Shown here: positions 39,101 through 54,100 of the stretch, one piece after another | Position numbering within the stretch: the stretch's first letter is position 1 | How the letters are laid out: every line of letters starts with the position of its first letter | Source: Candidatus Thermoflexus tengchongensis | Lineage (GTDB): Bacteria > Chloroflexota > Anaerolineae > Thermoflexales > Thermoflexaceae | Assembly (NCBI GenBank): GCA_016842085.1 | Contig: JAEVEX010000075.1 | Coordinates: 48,395 to 112,394, forward strand | DNA length: 64,000 nucleotides | Direction: 5' to 3' | Notes under the pieces: generated by a model | Told to the model about the DNA's origin: nothing | The model's database searches: none | The model's input: the letters and a program-made list of their open reading frames with translations, nothing else | Position numbers and translations under genes: made by a program

Positions 39101-42100
39101 GCTGAGCAGGGCCAGGCCGGGATAGGCGTAACGCAACCAGCCGTTGGAGGCTACCACCAGCCATCCCAGGTTCATGGAGGCCAGAACCCCCACCAGCCCC
39201 CAGCGATAACCCTCCGGGTTCCGCCGTAAAGCTTTTACAAAAACATAGAGGACAACCGGAAGCAACGCGCCATCGAAAACCGTGAGCAGGCTCCGGGCCG
39301 TCGCCCCCATGCGGGGCGAGGGGAAAGCGGCCACGCTTCCCCCCGCGATCTGCCGCAATTCCCCCATCGCCCGCAGGGGATCCGGGATCAGCGCCCCCCA
39401 CAGGATCCCCTGCCACAGGCCCCACAGCCCGATCGCCACCCCCGCGGCGACCAGGTTCTCTGCCCACGACGGATCCCGGTAGAACCCCTTCCCCAGGAGG
39501 GCCATCGCGACCAGAGCCGGGATCAGGAAAAGCCCCCACTGGTTCTTCGTGATCATGGCCAGACCGAAGCCCAGGCCGGCCAGGATCGCCCCCCCTTTCC
39601 GGCCCCGGGCCATCCGGGCCCAGCCCATCAGCCCCAGGGCAAGAAAGGCCATCCCGGGCACCTCCCCCAGCACCTGGCGGCCCAGCGTCAGGGTATCCAG
39701 GCTGCGGGCGAACACAAACCAGAGCGTTGCAAACGCCGCCCCTACCCCCGGCACCCACCGACGGGCCGCCCCGCTGAAAAGGCTGACGCCCAACAGGAGA
39801 TAGCCCACCATGACCCATCGCGCGGGCCACAGATCGACCCCAAAGAGGCGAAAGGCTCCGGCGATCGGCATCAGCACAGTAGGCCCCACGCCGAAAATCG
39901 GCCCGGAGAACCGGAAGCCCTCGCTGCTGTAATCGGCATAGAGGCCCCAGCGGACCAGCGCCTTGGGCACGTGCAGATGGGATCCCTCATCGAACCATGT
40001 CGGCGGGTAGAGGGTCAGGCGGTAGAAGGCCAGGGCGCTGAGCCCGAGGATCCCGATCGTTCCCATCCACACCCGTTTCCATCGCTTCATCGCGGACCAT
40101 CCGGGTTAGACCTCAATACATCCATGCGTACGGCCAGCACCTTCGCGCTCGGGCGCTGGAAAACGGGCACCAGCCACGGCATCTCCTCTATTCCTCCATC
40201 CATCCGCTCCCGATCAGCTCCCACGATCACATAGGTGATCCCATACCGCTGCACCAGAGCCCGCCGCTCCGCCTCTCCCATCGCCGGGCTGTAGAACGCC
40301 CGGGTTTGCTCCCGCCGCTCGAAGAACCGCAAAGTTCCCGTCCAGTGGGCGAGGAAAGCGCGGCATCCCGTCCACATCGGAACGAAAGCGCCCACCGCCT
40401 CAGGGGCCATCACCACGCCTCCCCCGCAGCCGTGCTCCGCCACCCAGTCCAGAGCAGCCACCTCATCCCGATGCAGGCTGTAAGGAGGCTGCCCCCGGCT
40501 CAGGTCCATGATCCGCCAGCCCAGCAGATACAGATTCGCCGGGAGGGAGAGGATCAGGGCCCACCGCATCACCCGGGAGAACGTAAAGGCGGGTCGCCAT
40601 TGCGCCCATCGTTCGATGCCGCGCACCGCCCAGTACGCCATGGGAACCTGCCAGCCGTTCAGCAGATGGATTTGAAAGCTGAGCGGCAGATAGGCCAGCG
40701 GGAGATGGGCCAGGAACCACACCCCCATCCATGCCTCCACCGGCGTCCAGGCGCGCCAGCGCCGGGGATCCCCCAGGCCGATCAGGGCCAGGAGGAACGG
40801 GAGGCCCAGGAGCAGGAAAAGCTGGAGGGGCGGCGGGGTGAATACCCCGGCGTTGACGAACTGGGCCAGCACCTCCCGCCATGTGGGATCCCGCCACGTC
40901 AGCCAGGTCATGTAGAACGCTCCAGGAGCGGCCATCCCCATTACCAGCGCCGCGTGGGCGATCCAGCGCCATGGGATGGAACGGCTCACCGCCAGGCGCC
41001 ACAGGATCAACCCGCCGAGGACCGCCCCGATGGTGAGCAGGTCGTAAGTGTGATGCAGGCTGAGGGACAGTGCGAGCAGCCCGGCCCCCAGGCTGGCCCG
41101 CCAGCGGCCGGCCGTCATCCCCTCGACAGCGAGCAGGAGGATCGCCGCGATGGAGGCCAGAGCGATCAGGAAATGCGGATAGGCGATCGCGGAGAAGAAG
41201 GTGTTGGGTTCCGCGATGAAGGGAACGTAAGGTGCCATCAGGGAGGGAACGGGCACTACCGATTGAAGGCGCTTGACCACCGGATGGAGCCAGGCGAAGC
41301 CGCTCCCAAGCAGAGCCATGGCCAGCATCGCCCGGGCCCTCGAGGGCACAGGCGCCACCCGGCGATAGAGCAGGAACAGGACGACCACCCCGAGCAGGAT
41401 GGCCAGGGCGCGCAATCCCTGATACGTCCCCTCGTAGCCCAGCCCGACGACCCGGGAAACCTGGGCGAGGAGCCACCAGAGCAGGTTGAAATACGCAGGT
41501 GGCGTCGGCTCCGGGGTGAGCAGGTTGGGCGCCAGCAGGCTTCGCTGAAAGGCCCGCCACCAGGCGAAATACTGCACATGATCGCTGACGTTGAAGGCGA
41601 AGCCCATAAACCGCCGTTCCGGGCTCACGACCAGATAGCCGGCTCCATAAGGGAGGCTGGAGACCAGCCCGATACCCGCTACCCAGAGCCCGATCTCCCG
41701 CCACTCCGGGCTTCTCCGGACAAACCATCGAAATCTGTCGATGAGCCGCATCCCTGCCTCATTGGGAAAAGGGCTTTTTCACGGTTCCCCAAATAATCCG
41801 AATCCCTCGGGCCCGTAGACCCAGCGATCGCGTGGTCCCCACTCCCAGCCCGGCAATCGCGCCCCCCGATGCTCCCACCATCGCCACGGTTGGGATCCCG
41901 GATGCACCCAGCGCGTCAGCTCCGGCTCGAAGAGGACGATCGCCTCCACCCCGCCGGATCCCTCACGTGTGAAAATCTGCTCCACCTGGGGACGCTCGGC
42001 CGGATCCTCCAGGCCGAAGGGCAGCACCCGATATTCCGGCGCGTAGAAGTCAAAGAACCGCCACTGGGAGGCCACCACCAGCGTTCGTTCCGGGGGAAAC

Positions 42101-45100
42101 TGCGCGTGAAGCAGGGCGAAATGCCCCGCCAGCGCGGCGTCGTGATTCCTCAGGGTGGAGAGATTCAGCAACCGGATCCCGTCCGGACCCATGGGATATT
42201 CGGGGGCCAGCAGGAAAATCCCGGCGTTCAGAAGCACCCCGACCACTCCGAGCCACCGGCCCCGCGAACTATTTGCTGCGGCCACCCGGGCGGCCAGCAG
42301 GATCAGCGCCGGCAGGAACACCAGCACCAGGCCCTGCTGTCCCATGTGGATGAACGTGTAGAACCCCAGGCTGGGCGCTACCCAGAGCCCCCATCCCAGC
42401 GCCGCCGGCCATCGTTTCGAAAGGCGCTGGAGAGCGGCGGGGAGAGCACGAAGCCCCGCGATCAGGACCAGCCCGGCCCCGGCGACCCCGTAGGCCGTGT
42501 AGGCGACCAGCTTGCCTGCATTCCGCTGGAGCGCGGTGAGGCCTCCAGGCCCGAAGACCAGCGTGGAGGTCCAGAAATGGGCGTTGAAGGCCCGCGAGAT
42601 CTCCAGATAACGCTCTGCTCCCCCGCTGAGGGTCAGCAAAGGGGCCAGCCACAACAGGGTAAACCCACCGAGCCAGAGCAGCGCCTCCCCCCGCGCCCGC
42701 CATCGCTGACCATAGAGCCCCCAGAGGAAGATCGGCCCGAGGAAAAGAAGGTTCTGCGGCCGCAGCCCTGAGGATACAGCCAGGGCCAGGGCGAGGGGAC
42801 GATGAAGCCGCTCCCCCCGGGCGCACCGCCAGGCCAGCCACACCACCAGCAACACGAACCCGGCATCCAGGGCATGGGGAAGGGCGATCTCCCCATAGAA
42901 CCAGACCAGGGGGCTGCTCAGCCAGAAGAGCGCCGCCCACTTTCCTGCTTCGGACCTCCACCATTCCACCCCCAGCCGGTAGATCAGGACAGCGGCCATG
43001 GCGGTGCCCGCGACGCTGAGGGCGACCAGAGCCGTCTGCGGATCCCCGAAGATCCAGCGGCTGATCCGCCCCAGCCCCACGTAGAGCGGGTAGCCCGGGA
43101 TGTGCGGCTGGCCCCGGGCCACGTCGAAGTGGTCCAGGGCCAGGGCGAAATTGACCGAGTCCCAGTGATAAAGCCATCGGCCTCGGAACGGCCATCGGGT
43201 CAGCACGGCTAAGGCGACCAGGATCCCTTCGGGACGCAGGGCCAGCCCAAGCGCCCGATCCACCCAGTGTCGGAACATGGTGATGGGAATGACCGAAGGG
43301 ATGTTCACGGCCGGCCCTCCAGCGCACGCGATCCAATGCGTTCGGCTACACGACGACGAGGCGGACGAGCGAACCACCACAGGCCCAGTCCCCACAACGT
43401 CCCCAGAGGAAGCAGGCTCGAAAGTCCGCGCAACCCCAGCAGCATTCCCCAGTTCCGCGCGATATCCCCCGCCTGCCACCGGGGCCAGACGTATTCCACC
43501 AGCGGGAACCGTTGATATTGAGGGAACTGCTGACCGGCCAAGCTCTCGAGGACCACCATCCCGAGGCTCCAGAGCCCCAGCATGGCCATCAGCCCGATCC
43601 CTGCGCGGCTTCGGGCGATAGCGGGAACGACAAATCCAGCCGCCAGGGCGAGGAAGGGCACCATCGGGAGCAGATAGCGCGGCCCCACCGCGAACCCTCC
43701 ATCCCACATCACGGAGGACGCATTAAAGGCGAGAAAACCGAGCACCGCCCATGTCGCCAGTCCCCCTTCCGCCCGCCACTCCCGATCCCGGAGCATCCAC
43801 CATAGCCCTGCAAAGCCGATGAGGAGGAAAGGCGATCGGAAGAACAACCCCCGATACGGGCTGAAGGTGATCCCCCACAGGGCCTCCAGGGAAGGTCCTC
43901 GCAAGCTGAAAAAGCCCTGATGATGAACCTCCTGCCAGAGGGCCGAATAGGCATAGCCCAGCTGGAAAGGGGAGCCGAACACCACGGCGTTATGCCAGGC
44001 GGCCAGAAGCAGAGGTGGAAGCCCGCCGGCCGCCAGCCATAACACCCGTCGTGCCCACTGACGGATCGAATCCCCTCCCCGGCCCACGAGGTAACCGGCG
44101 ATCCCTCCGGCGATCAGAACGGCCGGATATTCGGAGATCGCTGCGTAAGCGAGCAAAAACCCCACCGGAATCATCCATCCCTCTCCAAGAAGGCCTCGGC
44201 GGATCCCCCAGGCGAGGGCGAAGGCGGCCATCAGCAGGGCCGCCACAAATTGATGGGCCACGAAGAGATTGGCGTAGGCGAAGGCCGGCGTGCCCAGCCC
44301 GTAGATCAGGGGGATCATCCAGGCCACCGGATGGGATCCCCATCGCTGACGCAGGAGCCCGTGGAGCCAGAGGGCGATCGTCGCCGAAGGCAGCGCCACG
44401 ACGAGGGCGCTCAGGATCACCAGCGCGATGGCGAAACGGACCTTCCAGGAGGAGACCCCTGTGCCGGCCGGGTTCAGCGTGGCCCGGAACGCCGCGGATT
44501 CCTCCAGATACCGGGTGAGGGGCTCCGCCAGCGGGTGAACCAGCACGCGATGCAGGAGGGTATACGCTGGGACGGCTGCGAAAGCCAGGCCCGGCGCTTT
44601 ATCGCTGTAATAATGCCCCCGGACCACTGCGTAATCGCCCGTGTTCTCCACAAAGGCATCAATGCGAAATGTCCCCTGCTCCACCAGGGCCAGCACCAGA
44701 TCCAGACGGGAATTCTGGTTCCAGTCCGCCCAGCGAGGGAAGATGTAGACTGTGCTCAGGAAGAGAAGCAGGAAGAGCATGCCAGCGGGGGGCGTGAGGA
44801 AGATACGAGCCCAGCGAAGCCACCCTTCCGGACGGATCACCGCTGCGTAAGCGGCGGCCTGTTCCCGACGCCCGAGAAACGTCATTCCCAACCATTTGAG
44901 AAGGGTGGTGGACCAGACCGCCACGCGGTAAAGTATGGCGGCCAGAGGACCCCGGGCCCGGCGGAGGAAGCGAGCCTTGCCCGCATACAGCCACCGCCGG
45001 CGCATGCCGTCCATCCGGCGGGCTGTGGCGCTCCCCAGGTGGATCACCCGGGCCTGGGGGACGACTGCGACTTGCCAGCCGGCTCGCCGGGCCCGCCAGC

Positions 45101-48100
45101 ACCAGTCCACCTCTTCCCCATACATGAAGTAACCTTCATCCAGACCCCCGATGGCCTCCACCACCTCCCGGCGGACAAGGAGACACGCCCCCGAGACCCA
45201 GTCCACCGCCTTCGGGGACTCCACCGGAGGATGGAAAGGGAAATGCGAGCCGAGGAGCCAGCGTCCGATCGGGCCCGTCAGCAAAAGCAGCTCCGTCCAC
45301 AGCGTGGGGAAATCCGCAGCGCATCCCTGAGGGCTGCCGTCCGGGTTCAGGAGGCTCCCCCCTGCCATCCCGATCTCTGGATGCTCCTCCAGGTGATGGA
45401 CCAGCGCAGCGAGAGCGCCCGGAAGCGGGATCGTGTCGGTGTTCAGCAGCAGGAAATAACGACCCCGGGCCCGGGCCATGGCCTGATTGTTCGCTGCCGC
45501 GAACCCCCGATTGCCCGGATTGCTCAGGATCTGGACCTCCGGATGGTGGGCCTGAAGCCAGGCCAGGGTATCATCCGTGGACCCGTTATCGACCACCCAG
45601 ACCTCATATGAAACCCCTTCCAGCGCCGCCGGGAGGGCCTCCAGGCAGCGGGCCAGGAGCTCCCGCGTGTTGTAGGTGACCAGGATCACAGAGACCATCG
45701 GTCTCATAACGCCCCTTTTCATCCTCATCCAGAGTGGACGCCGCCGGGCTCGAATCGGCCGCGAGCCCTCAGGTCGTCAGGAGGCACCCGGTTGCGTAAC
45801 CCCTGGCTTCCCCGGATGGATGCCGCATAGAAGAGCTGTATCCGAAGGCTCCGATAATAGCGTCCCATCGCCACCGCCGCCCCGGCGAACAGCCATCCCC
45901 ACACGGTATAGCGATAGCCCGCAATGGTTTGGGTGTAAGGGAACGGAAGGAACCAGTCCCCCAGCCCCATCGCCACCAGCAGCCCGGTAAATCCTCCCAC
46001 CAGCCCGGCAACCAGGGCGCGCGCCTGGTGATCGGATTCGCGGACCCAGCGCCAGATCTGGTAGATCTCCCGCCCCAGAGCCGCCAGGAACCAGAGGAAG
46101 AACCCCATGCCGATCAGTCCGGTCTGCGCCAGGACATCCAGATAGTTGTTATGGGTGGCCATGGCCTGGTCCGGGAAATACGTCATGTAGTAGGCGGCGT
46201 ATCCCGCCGGCCCTGTCCCGAACAGCAAATGCTCCCGGGTCACCTGCCAGTTCCGAAGCCATGCCGCCAGGCGGGTTGTCCCGCTGGTCTGATAGTTGTA
46301 GTCGAACACCCAGAACTGAAGCGGCCGCCAGTAGATCACCGTCAGCAACAACAGCGCGCCGAACACCAGAGCGAAAAGACGTCGGGATCGAAGCCAGATC
46401 ACCACCAGGAGGGCGACGATGGGCGGCAACCAGCCGCTGATCCAGGAGATCCCGGGGACCAGCACATACCACCCCCAGATCCCCAGCATGAGCCCGAGCC
46501 CCAGGCGGAGCCAACTGGACATCGGCCGGAACACCAGAAAGGCCGCGCCGAAGCTGAACAGCCACATGGGGAACAGCCCCCCCGTGTTCAGAAAGGGAAA
46601 TAACGGCCGTCCGGCCAGGATCTGGACCGCTCCCAGCGCCCCGGCGATCAGGAACATCCCCACCAGCCGATCCATTTGCCGGGGATGACGCAGATGGGCA
46701 GCGGCCAGCCAGAGGGCCAGAGGCGAAAGCACCATCACCCCCAGTCCTCCCAGCCGCGCCCGATACAGAAACCAGGGCGGGATCATCGGATCCCGCCAGA
46801 TCTCGCTCCAGAAAAACGAGATCACCGAAACCACCATGAACCCCAACAGCGGAACGACCGCGGGAGCTTTGGGCCAGCGCTCTTTCTCCCGTTCGAACGC
46901 CAGCCGGAGCAGCCAGAGCCCACCGAACAGCGCGGTGAGGAGCAGGCTGGCCACGATCGGGCTCTGGGAGCCGGTGGAGAGGGTAAAGGGAACAAAGAGC
47001 GAAGAGAACACGATGATCTCCGCCGTGTATCGGCTGAGGAAGAGCAGGACCGGAAACCCGATCATCCCGAGCAGCCCGATCGCGAGCCACCGACCCCGGG
47101 AGGTGAGCACCAGGGCCCCGATCAGAGGGGCCAGGAGAAGCCCGGATCCGGCTCCCCAGACCACAGGGGGGATCCGTTCCCACCAGCGGGACCTCCGCTC
47201 AAGCGGCCGGGGCCATGGGATCCCGTTCATGGATCGTCCTCTCCACCAGCTGAAGATAGCGCTCGCCGATCCCCGCCCAGTCATAATCCCGAACCGCCTC
47301 CCGGGCGATCTGACCCTGTTGCCTCCGCCGGTCCCTATCCTCCAGCAGATCGAGAACGGCCCGGGCGAAATCCCGGGGATCCTCCGCGATGGTCACCACC
47401 CCTTCCCTTCGAAACACCAATCCTTCCGCCCCCTTTGGGGTCGCGACCACCGGCGTGCCCAGGGCCATGGCCTCCAGGATCTTCAACCGGGTTCCCCCAC
47501 CGAACCGCAACGGCGCTACCATCGCCCAGGCGCGAGCGATCCACGGCCGGATATCTTCCACATAGCCGGTGTAGATCCATCCGGGCGGACGGGGGAGCGG
47601 CACGTCCTCCGGAAGCCGTCCGGTGATCCACAACCGGGCTGACGGACGGCGGCGACGGATCTCCGGCCAGATGGCTTCCGCGAAGAAGACCAGCGCATCC
47701 CGGTTCGCCCAGTATGTCGGCGCCCCCGTGAAGATGAGGGTGTCCAGCTCGGGGGGCGCTTCGAACCCGATATATCGCCGGAGATCGATCCCGTTGGGGA
47801 TGACGGCCACCCGGGCTTGCGGCGCGATCCCCTGAAGGATCCGCGCTTCGATCTCCGAGACCACCGTGCACACCGCGAAGTCGCGTGACAGATCCCGCAG
47901 GAACCGGGCATACTTCCACCACATCAGCCACCGCCGCGCCCGTCGGAGCGGACTCCGAGCCAGGCGAACCTGATCCAGGAACAACCCGCTTTCGACCTCA
48001 TCCAGGATCTTCGGAACGCCGTTCAGGGTTCGAACGTAGAGGGCGGATGGAAGCTGGGATGCGATGATGAGATCGAACGCCCGCCCGGCATGGAGCCGGC

Positions 48101-51100
48101 GCACCAGGGCATGGACTTCCGGCAGCTCCACATCGATCAGCCAGCGGGGCGTGGAGGAAAGAAACCCCCGGATCGCCCGCCAGCGGGTTGGCTGGAACTC
48201 CCGACGCGGGAAGATGTAAAGCGCCTCGCATCGGGCGGCCAGCTCCCCCTGGTAGCGTTCGATTTCCGCCTCCGGATCGGCCAGCACCACCAGAGTCAGC
48301 CGATGGCGAGGGGCCAGGGTGTCCAGAAGCTGGGAGAGCCGGATCCGAACCCCTTTATCCGGCGGCAGGGGGAACCAGCCCATCACCCAGAGGATGCGGG
48401 CCACAGCGCCTCCTTTCCGGTTTTCCATAAAGCCGTTTCGCCCCCCCACGGTCCCCACCGGCGGCCGAAGAAATCATGGAGCCCCTCCCAGACCGCCTGG
48501 GCATGGGAAGGCTGTCCGTTCCGTTCATACCTCCGCGTTAGGCGGACTGCGCCGTGAACCGCATGGAGGAGCGCCACCCATCGTTCTACAGATCCCCCAT
48601 GCTCCCAGAAGAAGAGCAATCGATTGCGGGTCATGTAATAAAGCGTCGAAGGGGAAAGATCTTCGGAATGAAGAGGGGCCCTGTGCCACATCTGCGCGCG
48701 GGGGTCCACATGGATGGAGAATCCGGCACGGCGCGCCCGCTGACACCAGTCCGTTTCTTCCCAATACATGAAATATCGCTCATCGAAGCCGCCCACTGTC
48801 TCCAGCGCCTCCCGCTGCAGCAGGATCCCACAGCCGGGGACGAAATCCACCGGATGGGGGTCGCGCCGGGAGGGCTCCACGCGCCCGGCCTCCCGATGGA
48901 CGGTGTAGGCCCGGCGCCAGTGGATCTCCCCGCCCAGCGCCCAGATCCCCTGGGAGGGAGGCCACGCCCACACCAGCGGCCCCACCGCTCCGACGCGCGG
49001 CGCGGATCGCGCCGTCTCCAGCATCGCGACCAGACATCCGGGATCCACCAGCGTATCATTGTTCAGGAGAAACACCCCATCCATCCCCTGCTCCAGCGCC
49101 ATGCGGAGGGCCCGATTGTTCCCGGCTGCATACCCCAGGTTACCCCCCAGCTCCCAGACCTGGACCTCGGGGAACGCCCGGCGGATCGCCTCCGGTGTCC
49201 CATCGGTGGAGCCGTTGTCCAGGGCCACAATGGCCTCCACCGGTCCCTCCAGCCGCCGGACCGATTCCAGGCAGGCGAGGGTGTCATGCAGGCGGTTATA
49301 GGTGAGAACGGCGACCAGAACCCCTCCCATGGGTTGCGCCTCAGGCCGGTTCATGGGCCACGGCCTCTTCCACTGCCCTCGGGACCTGCGCCTTTCCGGC
49401 GATCTCCGAATACAGCGAGATCCAGGCGGACATCGCATGTTCAAAAGAGAAAATGGGCTTTGCGCGCATGCGCAGCTGCTCCAGCCACCCCCGCTCCCGG
49501 ACGGAGCGGATCAGCACCTGGGCGATGGCCTCCGGATCCCCCGGGGGCACCAGCCATCCGTTCTCCCCTTGGCGGACGGCCTCCGGGATCCCCCCCACTG
49601 CGCTGGCCAGGACGGGAACCCCTGCGGCCAGGGCTTCCAGGACAACAATGGGGCTGTTCTCCGGCCAGATCGACGGCAGGGCCAGCCAGTCCGCCTCCGC
49701 CAGCGCCTCCCCCAACCGCTCCCGGGGAAGGATCCCGGCCAGCCGGATGGTTGGGTCCTCCCCGATCTTCTGTTCCAGCAAACGCCGGTAATCCGGGAAA
49801 GCCTGATCATTTCCATAGATCGTCAGCTGCAGACGGGGCGCATCTTCCAGGCTTAGCATGGCCTTTGCTCGCCGCATCCCCTCAATCAGCACATGGATCC
49901 CCTTGTGAGGAGCGATCTGCCCGATATACACCACATGGATGCCACTGGGATTCTCCCGCCCGCGGATCGAAGGAATCGAAGTTAAATCTGGTGGAACGAA
50001 GTGGGGGATGAGCGAGATCCGCTCTGAGCGCATCCCGAAGGCCTGGTGGAGGCGAACCAGGAAGCGCGAAGGGCTATGGATCTCGCTCGCCTGGTTCAGC
50101 TCCGCCAGCGTCGTGCGCAGCCGCGTTTCCATAACCTGAACCCACGGCTGGAAGAACGGCCACAGCCGCAGGAAACGTCCGGCTTGACGATGAGGATGTT
50201 CCACGCCGAGCTGTATCAACCCCCTCTCCAACCATCGGTAGCGACGGCCCTGGCTGAGCCAGCAATACGCGCAGCCGGCCGGATCCTCCGGCCCCGGGCA
50301 GACCTCCCCGCTGGGCCGCAGCAACGTGTGATGGGCACACAGGAACCAGAAATCGTGGAGCGAGACCACGGTGGGGATCCCCGCCTTCCTGGCCGCTCGC
50401 AACGGGGCGACCGTCAGGAGATACCCGCTATGCAGATGGAACACATCCGGGTTGCGGCTGTGGAAATACGCCCTGAACCACAGCTCCATCGCCGGGTTGT
50501 CGAAGCGATCCCGCAACCCCAGCGGGCCCTTCCGCCAGCGCACGGTCAGCCAGTGCACCGGGAACCCTTCCGCCTGATCGACCCGGGCGGTCACACGGGG
50601 GAAAGGCCCGTATTCGATCTTCTCCACACACACCACCTCCACCCGATGGCCCTGCTGATGCAGCCACCGGGCCAGGGATTGAACGAAGAACTCCACACCC
50701 CCGATGTTGCGCGGCGGATAATGCGGCGCGGCCAGGACGATCCACATGGCTCAACCCACCTCGCCGGATGCAGGAGTTCGCTGCGTCATCTGTCGCAGGA
50801 ACTGCCATTCCGCAGATCCCACAGCCCCCAGGCCCCACAACGCCAGGCCATATACCAGCGCGCCGAGGGCCAGCAACACCGGTAGGGGAAACCCCTTCAA
50901 GATCCAGAGGATCCCTCCCATCGCCCCGGCGGCCAGCATCGGCTTCCCGAAACGATCGAACGTCATCCCTTTCCACAGACGAAGAAGGAAAACATATTGC
51001 CCGACCAGCAGGAGCTCTGTGAACAGGGTGATCCAGGCGGCGGCCATGAGGCCGTAACGGGGGATCATAAAGAGGTTCAACGCGACGTTAAATGAAGTGC

Positions 51101-54100
51101 TCAGGATCAGCGAACGCGCCACCAGCCACTCCCGGTTCCGGACCAGGATCACGTATCCCAGATATTCTGAGAGAAACATCAACGGAACGACCCCGATCAG
51201 GATGCGAAAGGCCGGTATGGAGGGAGCGAACGAAGGACCGTAAAGAGCCGGGATCAGGCGATCTCCCAGCACCCATCCTCCTACCGTGAAGGGAACGGAA
51301 AGCAGCCAGAGATACCCCATCGCACGGCGGACCACCGAGGCCAGGGCCTCCGGATCCGGGAGGGCCGCCATCGATGGATAGAGGGCGACATTGGCCGCAT
51401 TCGAGAGGATGGCGATCGAGAAGATCAGATTGTAGGCCGCGTTATACCACCCGACGACCCCTGCCGGCCACCATATACTGAGCAGGATGGTATCCACTTT
51501 ATAGGAAAGGTTAACCGCCAGGCCGATGAGACCGAAGGGAAGACCGGCGCGCAGCAGGATGGGCCAGAGGCGCCATTGCGGGCGCTGTGGGGTCAGGAGG
51601 CCCAGGGTGCGAGCGACCCGGGCGGTCAGAACCATGGCCGCTATCGTCCCGATCAGAGAAGCGCCGATCAACCCATAGAATCCCACTCCGGACCACAGGG
51701 CGAGCGCGCCCAGAGCCACGAACATCAGTTGCTGTAACACACCGGCCGCCGAGATCCAATCCAGTCGGCGCGCCCCCTGCAGGGCCGCTTCCAGAGGCCC
51801 CTGGAAGGCATAGAGGAGGAGGGAGAGCGAGGCAAGGGCGATCCCCCCCAGCAGGAACATCGGCTGCCCGTTCCATCGCGCCACCCCCAGGATGAGCCCG
51901 ATGGTGCCCAGGGCCAGCAGAAACCGGAGGGCCATGGCATTCCCCACCAGCTCGCCAGCCCGTCCCCGATCCCGCGCGATCTCCCGGACCAGATAGGGGG
52001 CAAGCCCCCAGTCGGAGAGAATCGCGAAAGCGGTCACATAGGCCAGGGCCGTCGCATACAATCCGAAATCTTCCTGGCCCAGGCGCCGCACCACCCATAC
52101 GGAGAACGCGAAAGCCAGGATCTTCACCGCCAGGCGCCCACCCAGCCCGAACATGGTGTTCCGAAGGACGGTGACGGCCAGCGCGCTCATTCGGATCGCT
52201 CCTCCGCCGTCTCCTGGCGATCTGCGGAGGCAGACGGTTCCTCCTCCATGGCAGGGGCAGGTGCTGCCAGCCACTCCGAGACCTCCGTTAGCAGCTCGGG
52301 ATCGATCCCCACAAACGGAGGGGCCGAAGGACGCTCGGTCTGGGAATCTTCAGAAAGCGACGGCGCAGTGGCCAGGTCCGGCTCTTCCTCTGGAAGGAAA
52401 GCCCCAATGAACGGCCCGCTTCCCTCAGGGATCCCAACAGGCTCCTCCACGGGAGCGGTCGCCGCGGCTGGCGGGGCGGAGGCCTCGATTTCCGGTTCCC
52501 CTGCCGGCTTTTCGGGCGGCGTGGAGGGGACGGGCGCAGAGGGAGGTGGGACCGGCGGCGAAGGCTTCACCAGAGGCCGGGAGAATTGCCGAACCATCCG
52601 CTCCCGCTCATGGCGCGGTGGAAGCGGCCAGGCCGGCGGATAGGGTTCCTGCGCCGATAACGCTGAACGCCTGGCCCGCCACGTCTGAATCCCCCGCGAG
52701 ATCCCCTCGCGCCATGCCTGGAGCACACTGGAGGCCGCCGATTGCGGCTTCGACCTGCGATAGTAGCGATAGCCACCATATGCATACCCGTAGCCCGGCC
52801 CCAGCTTGCGGCGCGGGATATCGTTGACCACGATTCCCAGGATCCGCTGGCCCCGCAGGGCATACCGGGACTGTCCGACCAGCCGTCGGGGCGTCTCTCC
52901 ATCCCGGATCACCAGGAGGATGCCATCTGCGGTCCGGGCCAGGAGCTCGAGCTCCGCCAGGAACAGTGTGGGGGGAGCATCCAGGATCACCACCTCATAA
53001 CGCGCTCGCAGCTGGTCCAGCAGAGATCGCCATCGGGGCGAGCTGAGCAACAACCCGGGATCCCGGGGGATCCCCCCGAGGGGGAGAATCGAGAACCCGC
53101 CGTCTACCGGAAGGAGCAGGGTTTCCAGATCCGGCGTCTCCCCTTTCCCTTCCAGGTAATCGACGATGCCTCCATGGATTTCCCCCGGGGCCAGGAGGGC
53201 CACCGTTCCCCCTCGGAGATCCGCCTCGACCAGCGCGGTCCGCAATCCGGCCTCCCCCATCGCCATCGCCAGGTTGCTGGCCACAAAGGACTTGCCGTCC
53301 TCCGGCATCGGGCTGGTGACCAGCAGGATCGGGGAGGAGTTCCCTTCCAGCGCCTGCAGGATCCGAAGGCGAAGCGAGCGGACCGCCTCCGCTTCCGCGG
53401 AGTCCGGCGCGGCGCGAACGATCAGCGGATCCTTCCGGTTGCGCCAGTGAGGAAGGGCGCCCAGAACGGGGAGATTGAACATCGTCAGGCTGCCATCCCA
53501 GCGCACCGCCCGGCCCATGAACAGCTCCAGGGCCATCAGCACACTGAGGCTGAGGAGCAATCCCGCTCCCCCGGAGAGGGCCAGATTGCGCGGCAGGCTG
53601 GGGGAAACCGGGCGTGTGGGCGGAAGGGCGGGCTCCAGGACGCTGAGGGTGTTCACCCGCCCCTGGCTGATCACGGAGACCAGCTGCGCATATGTCTGCT
53701 GGTAATCCCGTTTCAGCTGCTCCAGGGCCTGAAGCTGATCCTGGGCCTCTCGCAGCTCCGCCGCTGAGGTCATCGTCTCCATGCGACGCCGCAGCTCCTG
53801 GATCCGCTGGTCCACCTCCTCGATCTTCGCCTGGACATCCGCCAGCTGGCCGCGCAGAAACGGCTCGTCCGCCTGAGAGCGCGCCCCCGGGGCCTGTTCG
53901 ATCAGGGTCTGGGCCAGCGCATTGGCCAGCGCTGCCGCCCGATCCGGGTCGAAGTCGTAAACGTAGATCTCCAGGAGAGAGGCATTGAACACCACCCGGG
54001 TTTCCACCGCGCGGGCCAGGACATCCGGCGATAGATCCAGCTTCAGCCGCTTGATGGTTTGCTCCAGCACCGGCCGCCGGCGGGCCATCTCCCCGTAGAT